Positions 27,807-35,012 of a stretch of 64,000 nucleotides of DNA are shown one piece after another (position 1 is the first letter of the stretch; the number at the start of each line of letters is the position of its first letter). Below the pieces are notes generated by a model. The model worked only from the letters and a program-made list of their open reading frames with translations, searched no databases and was not told the DNA's origin. Source of the stretch: CAZOZZ01 sp965247425. GTDB lineage: Bacteria > Acidobacteriota > Terriglobia > 20CM-2-55-15. Location of the stretch: contig OZ252023.1 of assembly GCA_965247425.1 (NCBI GenBank), positions 248,001-312,000 of the forward strand, in the 5' to 3' direction. The position numbers and the translations under genes were made by a program.

Positions 27807-29177
27807 TCAGATGGCGACCGTTCCAGTACTGTCGCCAATGTAGTTCTGTTCAATCCCCAGTTTATTCAGGACCGTCAACAGACCGTTGGCCTGAGGGGTT
27901 TCCTCTCTGGTCCTCACATGGAGATTGCCCTGGACTGTTCCGCTCGCGTGCCCGAGCAAGAGGAAGGGTGTTCTTCTGTGGGCATGCACCTGCGAATCGC
28001 CCATGGCGCTTCCGTACAAGATCAGCGAATGATCCAGCAGGTTGCCGTCGCCGTCGGGGGTGTTCTTGAGTTGTTCCACGAAGTATGCCAGCAACTCCAC
28101 GTGGTACCGGTTGATTTCCGAAAAATTGGTGACACCGCTGGGAGTGTTGCCGTGATGCGATGCCGAGTGGAAGGGGCTGGTGTTGCCGCTTTCGGGGAAA
28201 ACCCGGTTGCTCGTGTCACGGCCCCATTTGAACGTGGACACGCGTGTGACGTCGGCAGAAAAAGCCAGCACTTGCAGATCCGTCATCAGCTTCACGTGCT
28301 CGTGCCAGGAGTCCGGCACTCCGATCGGGGCTTCCGGCAGCTCCCGGTCCGGGTTCTCGAGATTGTAGGCTTCGATTCCTTCGATCCGCCTCTCGACTTC
28401 CCGTACATTATCGAGATAGTCGCCAAGCCTCGCGCGATCGGACACATTGAGATTCTGTCCCAGACGCGCCACGTCGTGCATGATGCCGTCAAGAATGCTG
28501 CGACCTATCCGCCGCCGGTTGGCCCGGTCTTTCCTGGAGCCCCCATCGCCGAACAGATCCTCGAACGCCATGCGGGGATTCAGGGTCATGGGCAGAGGGG
28601 TTGTCGGCGACGACCAGCTCACCGTGTCCATGTATACGCAGCTGTAGTTGAACGCGCAGAGGCCGGCCGCATCGAAGTTTTCCGTGCACAGCTGGATCGA
28701 AGGCAGTGGCGTGTCCTGACCGAACTGCTGCGCATAGAGTTGGTCGATCGACGTGCCGTTCCTGACGTCGGAACCCATCGTCTGCTTGGGATGCGCAGCC
28801 GTCAAGAAAACCGCGCTCGACCGGAAGTGGTCAGCGCCAACCTCTTCAGCGGTCTTCGGGTCCGCCTGCTGGCAGTCCATCATCGTGACCACGGTCACAT
28901 ACTCCCGAAATCGTTCGAGAGGCTCGAGAATCGGTGTGAATTCGAAGTCCCGACCCTCTTTTTCCGGCACCCACAGGTTCATGTCGGTTCCTGCTTCCGT
29001 GCTGCCCGCGTTGCCGTGCACCACTTCCAGACCGACGAAGCGACTCTTCGGCGCCGCGGCAGTCTGGGCAAGGGCCGTCCGTGCGGGTACCATCGCCTCC
29101 AGAAGAGGAAGCGCGACGGCGGCTCCCATCCCGCGGAGAACCATGCGCCTGGAAAGGTGTTTCTTCGTGACGAACAT
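27807..29177 (-). CDS. DUF1552 (HXXSHH) protein with twin-arginine signal, module B
   Basis: The same length (456 residues) as the module A protein, with Tat signal LSRRMVLRGMGAAVALPLLEA and motif FHSASHH. Other conserved blocks include EEVGADHFRSSAVFLTAAHP and SSPTTPLPMTLNPRMAFEDL, and the end DSTGTVAI matches DSTDTIAI in A. The pattern of conserved histidines and the C-terminal HASGTVQGNLHVR block suggests the same unknown activity. The gene lies 26 bp after the cytochrome gene, much closer than in A and C (97 bp). Confidence 0.92.
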   Translation of the reverse strand: MFVTKKHLSRRMVLRGMGAAVALPLLEAMVPARTALAQTAAAPKSRFVGLEVVHGNAGSTEAGTDMNLWVPEKEGRDFEFTPILEPLERFREYVTVVTMMDCQQADPKTAEEVGADHFRSSAVFLTAAHPKQTMGSDVRNGTSIDQLYAQQFGQDTPLPSIQLCTENFDAAGLCAFNYSCVYMDTVSWSSPTTPLPMTLNPRMAFEDLFGDGGSRKDRANRRRIGRSILDGIMHDVARLGQNLNVSDRARLGDYLDNVREVERRIEGIEAYNLENPDRELPEAPIGVPDSWHEHVKLMTDLQVLAFSADVTRVSTFKWGRDTSNRVFPESGNTSPFHSASHHGNTPSGVTNFSEINRYHVELLAYFVEQLKNTPDGDGNLLDHSLILYGSAMGDSQVHAHRRTPFLLLGHASGTVQGNLHVRTREETPQANGLLTVLNKLGIEQNYIGDSTGTVAI

Positions 29178-29203
29178 GTTCGAACCTCCTCTGTCCTCGA
29201 CGA

Positions 29204-31615
29204 CTAGTTTTGTCGCTCGCTTATCTCCGGCAATCTCGACATCTGAAACGGCGCGCTCTTCACAATGCCGAGGACGAACGACGCACTGCGGTTATCGTTG
29301 GCGTCGGCCTCCTGCATGATTCGGCGCACCGTGGGCATGTCTCGGTGGTCGGTGACCCGGCCCAGCCCGTAGGCCAGGAGACTTTCGGTAAATCCGCGCA
29401 GGAAGGAATCGGTCCGGTCGAGCAATGCCTGCCGGACTCCGGCCGGTCCGTCCAGGTCCATGCCGTCGAACATCCTTCCCGATGGATCGATAGGGATCCC
29501 GCTGTCTTTGGTCCGCCAGACGCCGACCGCATCGAAGTTCTCGAGCGCCAACCCGATCGGGTCCATGATCTGGTGGCAGCCCGAACATGCCGGGCTCGCC
29601 CGGTGTTGTTCCATCCGGTCACGTACCCTCAGTACCTTCTGATTGTCGACCGCTTCGGCCAGCGGCGGCACCACCGGCGGAGGCGACGGCGGAGGCGTTC
29701 CCAGCAAAACCTCGAGCACATACTTGCCGCGCGCCACCGGAGACGTCCTGTTGGCCAACGACGTCATCGTCAACAAGCCCGCTTTTCCGATCAACCCGAA
29801 CCGGTTCGGATCGGAAAGCTGCACTCGTTTGAAACGGGAACCAACCACGTTCGGGATGCCGTAGTGCTTGGCCAGCACTTCATCGACGAAGGTGTAATCC
29901 GCCTCCAGCAACTCGACGGGACTGCGGTCCTCGCGCAGGATGCTGTCGAACAGCAGTTCCACCTCGCGCCGCATCGACTCTCCGAGGTTCCGCGTATAAT
30001 TCGGGAAAATGCCAGGCTCGGGCAGGACATCCCGAATCCCCTGCAGACCCAGCCATTGTCCGGCAAAACTCGTCGCGAGCGCTTCCGAGCGTGGGTCGGC
30101 CAGCATCCGCTTAACTTGCTGCTCCATTGTTGCCGGATCCCGGAGCCTGCCCTCGGCGGCAATCTTCACCAGCTCATCGTCGGGAAGGCTGCTCCACAGG
30201 AAATAGGACAGGCGGGACGCCAGTTCGAGGTCGCTGATGGGATAGTTCGCACCGGGTGCCGCTCCGTCCGGCACCTGTTCGAATCGAAACACGAACTCCG
30301 GCTTGGAAAGAATTCCTTGCAGCGCCACCCGAACGCCCGCTTCGAAGCCACCGTCGACGTAGCCGTCCTGGTAGTGGATCATCAAGCCCTCGAGGTCCTC
30401 CGGCGTGGGCGGCCGGCGGAAGGCCTGACCGGCCAGCCTGGAGATGATCTGCTCGGCGCACTCTTCTTCCTCACTCCGCGCCGCCGGCCTGCATGTAAAA
30501 ATCCTCCTCCGACTGTCGGTCTCGGATACCCCGGTCGGATTCATGGGACCGGTGACGGCAATCGTCTGCAAGTGCGGAAGAGCGGTCATGCCGGACTGGT
30601 TGGCGATGCTGACGTCCAACAGCGTGTGTTCGTAGAGTTGATACTGGTCCTCGATCGGTCCATCGTGTTTCGAAACGAAAGCAGCCGCGAGCCTCCTCTG
30701 GCCCGCTTTGATGTGCACCGATTCCGAGATGAGGACGTTGTCGGTCTCGCTGGCGTCCGGATCGATCGTGAAAACCGCAACCCTTTCGCCATCGACCGAA
30801 ACTTCCAGTTGCTGATCCTGGAGCGGTGTCGGCAGCTTGGAGCCGATCTGTGCCCCCGTGTAGTAGTAGTACAACTCGAGCTTGAAGGAATAGTCCCCAT
30901 CCGCGAGAAAATTATGGAGAACGGAAATGCCACCGCGCGTTCCGAACGGTGCGCCCTCGACACGGCGCATCTGGTTGACGACCTTCGGAACCTTGTAATA
31001 GACCTGAGCCGCCGAGGCCTCCGGGTCGCCAACCGCCAGGCGGCTGATTTTGCCGGCTGCGCGGAGATACGCGTTCATCAACGCCGGGGTCACTGTCAGG
31101 GCGTCCGCCATGTTGTCGAACCCGTTTGTCCTCGCATCCGGCGGCAACATCGCCGAGACATCTACCGCGAGGCCGAGCAGGTCGCGGATCGAGTTGCGGT
31201 ATTCCGTCCGATTGAGGCGATGGAGGTCCGGAGGCCGGGTAAACGGGTTCTGGGCGGCCGCCTCATCGACCCGGACCTCGAGCGCGGCGGCGAAGTCCTT
31301 CAAGACGGCTGGCTCGGGCCTTCCGGCGCTCGCCGGCGGCATCAGGCCCACCCGAAGCTTGCGGATGACTTCTTCCACTCGTGCCGCGCTTCGCTCCGGA
31401 TGCGCGAGGTCCACTTCGGCCCACGAGAATCCCCCCGACCGCGTTGTGTCGTTGTGGCAGTACGCGCAGTACTGATCTACCAGTGCTTCCTGGGATTCGA
31501 CCGGCGTCACGGCTTCCAGGCTTTGCCCGACCAGCATGCCGCGCGTGCCGCCTCCGACGGCCAACGACAGCATCACGGCCAAGGTCATGCCACTCAGAGC
31601 GAATCTGCGCTTCAT
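29204..31615 (-). CDS. Exported di-haem cytochrome with DUF1587/DUF1592/DUF1588/DUF1585 domains, module B
   Basis: An 803-residue paralogue of the module A cytochrome. It has an N-terminal hydrophobic signal (MTLAVMLSLAVGGG region), haem motif CAYCH within QYCAYCHNDTTRSGGFSW, the DUF1587 block LHRLNRTEYRNSIRDLLGL, the DUF1592 block ISDLELASRLSYFLWSS and a second haem motif CSGCH at about residue 674 followed by QIMDPIGLALENFDAVG. All landmarks of copy A are kept at similar spacing, so both haems and the domain order are under selection. It is the first gene of module B. Confidence 0.93.
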   Translation of the reverse strand: MKRRFALSGMTLAVMLSLAVGGGTRGMLVGQSLEAVTPVESQEALVDQYCAYCHNDTTRSGGFSWAEVDLAHPERSAARVEEVIRKLRVGLMPPASAGRPEPAVLKDFAAALEVRVDEAAAQNPFTRPPDLHRLNRTEYRNSIRDLLGLAVDVSAMLPPDARTNGFDNMADALTVTPALMNAYLRAAGKISRLAVGDPEASAAQVYYKVPKVVNQMRRVEGAPFGTRGGISVLHNFLADGDYSFKLELYYYYTGAQIGSKLPTPLQDQQLEVSVDGERVAVFTIDPDASETDNVLISESVHIKAGQRRLAAAFVSKHDGPIEDQYQLYEHTLLDVSIANQSGMTALPHLQTIAVTGPMNPTGVSETDSRRRIFTCRPAARSEEEECAEQIISRLAGQAFRRPPTPEDLEGLMIHYQDGYVDGGFEAGVRVALQGILSKPEFVFRFEQVPDGAAPGANYPISDLELASRLSYFLWSSLPDDELVKIAAEGRLRDPATMEQQVKRMLADPRSEALATSFAGQWLGLQGIRDVLPEPGIFPNYTRNLGESMRREVELLFDSILREDRSPVELLEADYTFVDEVLAKHYGIPNVVGSRFKRVQLSDPNRFGLIGKAGLLTMTSLANRTSPVARGKYVLEVLLGTPPPSPPPVVPPLAEAVDNQKVLRVRDRMEQHRASPACSGCHQIMDPIGLALENFDAVGVWRTKDSGIPIDPSGRMFDGMDLDGPAGVRQALLDRTDSFLRGFTESLLAYGLGRVTDHRDMPTVRRIMQEADANDNRSASFVLGIVKSAPFQMSRLPEISERQN

Positions 31616-31851
31616 GTCATCTCCTCGTATGACCCGGAATAGATTACCCAGCAGGCCAATCAGGATTGTATCTCTATACGGAGCAACTATTTACGATCAC
31701 TATAATGAGGTTAGGGCTCCGCGTCAACGTATTAGTGATACACGTCGGGAGGGTCGCATTCGGGGTGATTCAGGGGGGCCCGGAAACAGATCGTATGCAA
31801 ATAGTATCCTGCCCCACGCCTCTGGTGGCGAGGGACAGGACACGAGTACTC
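31616..31851 (-). promoter_or_regulatory. A/T-rich promoter region of module B
   Basis: No gene is visible in these 236 bp between module B and the VOC gene. The stretch 31,660-31,745 is notably A/T-rich compared with its surroundings and lies where the module B promoter should be. I cannot fix the exact -35 and -10 boxes with confidence. Confidence 0.35.
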
Positions 31852-32820
31852 TCAGTGCTGTCGACCTCCTCGACCTCGGCCACGACTTCCCCGACCGCCA
31901 CCAGTCAGGCGATTCCCCCGGTCTGCATTGGTCACAAGGTTCCAGGCACAAATCTGCGTCTTGAAATCATTGACGTCGATGCAATTGATGCCCAGGCTGG
32001 TCCCGTTTTCCGCATCGGAGTCCTCGGATATCATGCCGCGACGTTTCAACTCGATGCCCACCGGACGCGTTTCGTAGTCGGCGATCGTGTAGGCCACGTG
32101 GTCGAGCGTCCCCATTGCGGCAGACGATTCTTCACCTTCGTTCGTCGAGGTTGGAATCCATACCGAATCTCCGAACCATTGGTAGACATCCCGTCCGGCA
32201 TCGGTCGTCTGATTGAAACCGAACACGTCGAGGTACCAGTTCGCGAGTGTCTTGTAGTCCGGAGAATTCAGAACGATATGGTTGGCGCTGAGCGCTTTCC
32301 ACGTCGTCGGCTCAGGCCCGCCACCGGAGGGCCGCGGCATCCAGTCGCTCGAAAAGACGCCGATCTCGTTACCTTCCGGATCCTCGAACCAGAAGCCCTT
32401 GTCGGTGTCGGACCGCGGGTTCAGATTTCGCGTCATCAAGGCCTCCTGTACGGCTGCCCGGTCCCAGTTGTCGATCGAGAACCCGAACTTCGTGATCCCA
32501 GGCGCCACGTCGCCGGCCTGTGCCTGCCGGACGATCATGAGCGTGTCGCCACCGGTATCGCCGTACCAGAGGTGAGTCTCCGCGTCGTTCGACTCGCCCT
32601 TCTGCATCGCAAAGACGTCCATGTACCAGTCGACCGTCTGTTGCATATCCGGTGCCGTATAGGTGTAGTGATTCAACCAGGCCGGCTTGAACGACGGCAG
32701 GGCGAAGGCGTCGAGCGGCAGCGTCGCACTGGCGGCCGCAACGGCCAGGCCCCCCAGAAGTTGTCGCCGGGTCATTCGTCCGGGTTGAATGTTTCGAAAT
32801 GCCTTTTCAATCGGTTCCAT
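31852..32820 (-). CDS. Two-domain VOC (glyoxalase-fold) protein with twin-arginine signal
   Basis: From the ATG at 32820 (GAGAGGAG upstream) the protein has 322 residues. A Tat signal (MTRRQLLGGLAVAAASATLP) precedes two vicinal-oxygen-chelate domains: about 45-165 (HYTYTAPDMQQTVDWYMDVF ... GFWFEDPEGNEIGVF) and about 175-300 (NHIVLNSPDYKTLANWYLDVF ... GINCIDVNDFKTQICAW). The C-terminus is Gly/Arg-rich (GGGRGSRGRGRGG). VOC proteins chelate a metal for dioxygenase, isomerase or resistance functions; the periplasmic location is unusual. It lies 237 bp upstream of module B on the same strand and may belong to it. Confidence 0.88.
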   Translation of the reverse strand: MEPIEKAFRNIQPGRMTRRQLLGGLAVAAASATLPLDAFALPSFKPAWLNHYTYTAPDMQQTVDWYMDVFAMQKGESNDAETHLWYGDTGGDTLMIVRQAQAGDVAPGITKFGFSIDNWDRAAVQEALMTRNLNPRSDTDKGFWFEDPEGNEIGVFSSDWMPRPSGGGPEPTTWKALSANHIVLNSPDYKTLANWYLDVFGFNQTTDAGRDVYQWFGDSVWIPTSTNEGEESSAAMGTLDHVAYTIADYETRPVGIELKRRGMISEDSDAENGTSLGINCIDVNDFKTQICAWNLVTNADRGNRLTGGGRGSRGRGRGGRQH

Positions 32821-32997
32821 GCCTGATTCTCCTCTCGACGACCCGCATCCGTCACGGAACCGGCCGTCCCGCAAACTTAGTTATTCGATCGCATGTCTTG
32901 TGGCCTGTTCAGGGTCAATTGCGTGCCGGATGGTATCCCGAGCACGGCCCGGAAGGAAACCAAAAAAAGTTGAAGCCCGGACGGGCGACAAGGCACC

Positions 32998-33111
32998 TCG
33001 ACGTCGGTGATTTCGAAACTCAGTTCTGCCACGTCGAACTTGTGCCGCAGTCCGAACGTCGGGCGCCGGGCCGTGGTTCGGTGGTTGAGGAGAATCCACA
33101 ATGAAGAGCTT
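32998..33111 (+). pseudogene. Inverted fragment of a VOC-type gene 3' end
   Basis: On the plus strand the frame DVGDFETQFCHVELVPQSE, ending at a TGA near 33111, aligns with the C-terminus of the neighbouring VOC protein (DVNDFKTQICAWNLVTNAD); the DNA is also recognisably similar. No upstream part of such a gene is visible, and the orientation is opposite to the intact gene. It is best read as the remnant of a second VOC paralogue left by a rearrangement. Confidence 0.5.
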
Positions 33112-33113
33112 AC

Positions 33114-33309
33114 GCACCGATTCTTGGCAGTCGGTCCAGGTGTTCGACTACCCGAGCTTCACGAACGATTCCGCTACTACGGCTCGTGGTTCCACAACAA
33201 CAAGACCCCGCTGAATCGCAACCTGACCTTCAATGTCGGCCTCCGATGCGATCGGTATCTCCCGGCGCTGCCGGAAACAAGGCAATCCGAGAGCCGGGCC
33301 GTCCGTTGA
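33114..33309 (+). pseudogene. Fragment of a TonB-dependent receptor gene
   Basis: Two overlapping plus-strand frames give a receptor-like stretch: SVQVFDYPSF, then, after a frameshift, GSWFHNNKTPLNRNLTFNVG followed by LRCDRYLPALPE. Oar-type receptors have the same motif (in this window QDDWKVTPNLTLNLGVRWE). No barrel sequence continues on either side, so this is a small decayed fragment. Confidence 0.45.
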
Positions 33310-33346
33310 GAAGCAGCTGTTCCTGGAAACCACCCGTTCCAGGAGG

Positions 33347-33411
33347 AGCCCTTCCTAAAAAAACCGAGCCCGACGTCGTTCGGCCAACGCCAGGCTCGGT
33401 AGTGAAGGGTT
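33347..33411. repeat. Nested inverted repeats (structured non-coding segment)
   Basis: Two nested stems are visible: AGCCCTTC (33347-33354) with GAAGGGTT (33404-33411), and ACCGAGCC (33363-33370) with GGCTCGGT (33393-33400). An A-run separates the two left arms. A separate 8-bp stem TCCTGGAA/TTCCAGGA lies at 33321-33344. No reading frame explains them. Confidence 0.6.
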
Positions 33412-33449
33412 CTGCTGGTTCAGAAGCGGTTGAGCAGGGTCTAGTCTAG

Positions 33450-33780
33450 CGGGAAGGATTTTCAGGAATTCAGTAAGGACGGGACGAAGAATGAGAAAGA
33501 ACCAAAAAACCAAATCAGTGGCCTGTGGAAGATGATAGGCTATGGAAATCCACAAAAAACGTGGATTCCCACAGCCCTTGGAAAAGCCTGCGGCTTTACC
33601 ACATTTACACACAGGCCCGGCGACGAATAACAAGATTATGGAAGATTTCAAACAAGATTCATGGACTTCCGGAGGTCTAAACTGAGATCCTAATCCTCGC
33701 TTCGCTCCGGCGAGTGTTCACGGTGACCGGAATCGGTGTTCACGATCCCGGAACTGGTGTTCACGATCAGCGGAATACTC
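33450..33780 (+). mobile_element. Right-end remnant of an IS21-like element
   Basis: Positions about 33,503-33,640 resemble the segment between istB and the right end of the intact IS21-family element (41,420-41,590): both contain an A-rich lead, GGCCTGTGGAAGATG, a hairpin of the CTGTGGAAATCC/GGATTCCCACAG type, GCTTGGAAAAGCC-like sequence and a closing CACAGGCC. Three repeats of about 21 bp, GTGTTCACGNNNNNCGGAA, follow at 33714, 33736 and 33757, the arrangement seen at IS21-family ends. No istA or istB sequence remains. The TPR gene starts directly after. Confidence 0.55.
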
Positions 33781-33844
33781 AATGAAGAATAGATCTCCCC
33801 AGAGTGGACGACCACATGCGTTGAAAGGAATTAGGAATAAGAAA

Positions 33845-34822
33845 ATGTCTCGGATCATGATGTGTCTCCTTTCCCTCTTCGTCGTGGTGATGCAGACATC
33901 GGCCGTTCCGAACCAGAGGGGGGTGGAGGTCGCAGGCAAGATTTCGTTCGGGTCGGGCCCGACGCCGGATCGGCAGATTCTCCTCCATCTGCTGACCTTG
34001 GATGGGACCCCGATCCAGACGACGCGCACGCTGAGTTTCGGCAACTTCAGTTTTAAGAACGTCCCTAGGGGACAGTACTTCATCCATGTCAACATCGAGG
34101 GGTTCCGCGAAGTCAAACAGCGGGTGTGGGTGACGGGTCAGATGTGGGTCGACGTCGCCCTCTACGAAATACCCGAGGTCGTCGAGACAGGGGGCGGGTC
34201 TGCGGACCTACATCGCGTGGATGCTGTGACGCTGGCCATGCGACATCCTGAAGAAGCCGTGGAGGAACATGAGAAGTCTCTCAGAGACAGCGCGAAGGGA
34301 GATACGAAACGGGCCATCGAGAGGCTGGAGAAAGCTCTTCGTCTCGCGCCGGATTTCTACGAGGCACGGAACAACCTTGGGGTTCAGTATCAGAAGTCGG
34401 GCCGTCTCGACGACGCCGAAAGCGAATTCAGGCGAGCCCATGAACTGAACCGGAACGCGGCGCAACCGCTGATCAACATCGGGAGCCTGTGGCTCGAACA
34501 GGGCGACTTCCAGCCGGCTTTGGTGGTTCTGCGCGAGGCCGTGCGACTCGAGGGGCGCTCGCCCGCCGCGCTCTACTACCTGGGGTACGCGTTGTACAAG
34601 TTGGAGCAACTCGACGAAGCTGAAAACCTCCTCATCCGGGCGCTCGAACTCGATCGGGCATCCACGACGCGGCTCATGCTGGCCAACGTCTACCGGCAAC
34701 AGCAGAAGTACGACCGGGCCCTCGATCAGCTCGAAGCCTATCTCGAAGAGAATCCCGAAGGCGAAGAACGCGATGCGGTTGGGGCCCTGCGGTCCAGTTT
34801 GCTGAAGCAGTTGAAGCAGTAA
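33845..34822 (+). CDS. Exported TPR protein with N-terminal carboxypeptidase-regulatory-like domain
   Basis: From the ATG at 33845 (AGGAATAAG upstream) the protein has 325 residues: a signal peptide (SRIMMCLLSLFVVVMQTSA), a beta-sandwich domain resembling carboxypeptidase-regulatory or transthyretin-like folds (about 30-115; LSFGNFSFKNVPRGQYFIHV), and four to five TPR units (about 150-310; APDFYEARNNLGVQYQKSGR, AALYYLGYALYKLEQLDEAE). Such proteins often accompany TonB-dependent receptors in Acidobacteriota, as here. An in-frame start at 33782 would add a basic extension before the signal. It probably acts in the periplasm as an assembly or uptake accessory; this is inference. Confidence 0.85.
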   Translation: MSRIMMCLLSLFVVVMQTSAVPNQRGVEVAGKISFGSGPTPDRQILLHLLTLDGTPIQTTRTLSFGNFSFKNVPRGQYFIHVNIEGFREVKQRVWVTGQMWVDVALYEIPEVVETGGGSADLHRVDAVTLAMRHPEEAVEEHEKSLRDSAKGDTKRAIERLEKALRLAPDFYEARNNLGVQYQKSGRLDDAESEFRRAHELNRNAAQPLINIGSLWLEQGDFQPALVVLREAVRLEGRSPAALYYLGYALYKLEQLDEAENLLIRALELDRASTTRLMLANVYRQQQKYDRALDQLEAYLEENPEGEERDAVGALRSSLLKQLKQ

Positions 34823-34839
34823 GCAAGCCCACACTGCGC

Positions 34840-34902
34840 TCACCGCCTTTTCTATTTCCACACCTTCTGGGAAGACCTCGATTTTGCTTGACATGAGCGA
34901 AC
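34840..34902 (+). promoter_or_regulatory. Promoter-bearing repeat upstream of TonB-dependent receptor (copy 1)
   Basis: This 63-bp segment recurs at 38391-38461 upstream of the CRTAC1-TPR pseudogene. Here it ends in TTGACA (34888-34893), followed 18 bp later by TATACA (34912-34917), a good sigma-70 promoter about 95 bp before the receptor start codon. Confidence 0.7.
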
Positions 34903-34955
34903 TAGGCCTCCTATACATATCAGCACATTATCCAATTAAGTAAAAAATACTGTCG

Positions 34956-34983
34956 CAATTAGCTAAAGACAATTAGCTAAAGA
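34956..34983 (+). repeat. Two tandem copies of a 14-bp A/T-rich repeat before the TonB-dependent receptor
   Basis: CAATTAGCTAAAGA occurs twice head to tail (34956-34969, 34970-34983), directly upstream of the receptor ribosome-binding site (GGAGG) and downstream of the predicted promoter. The position suggests an operator or leader element, though slippage duplication is also possible. Confidence 0.6.
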
Positions 34984-35012
34984 ATAGTAACGCAGCGGAA
35001 CTGGAGGTTACG

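Noticed and set aside
26160..31615. Module B as part of the recent A/C homogenisation
   Set aside because: B shares order and motifs but is clearly diverged in protein and DNA sequence, with different gene spacing, so it did not take part in the recent exchange.
29210..31642. 810-codon open frame on the plus strand opposite the module B cytochrome
   Set aside because: It is an exact antisense shadow of a gene with clear haem motifs and domains, is rich in Arg/His/Val, and shows no recognisable motif. Long antisense frames are expected at this G+C content.
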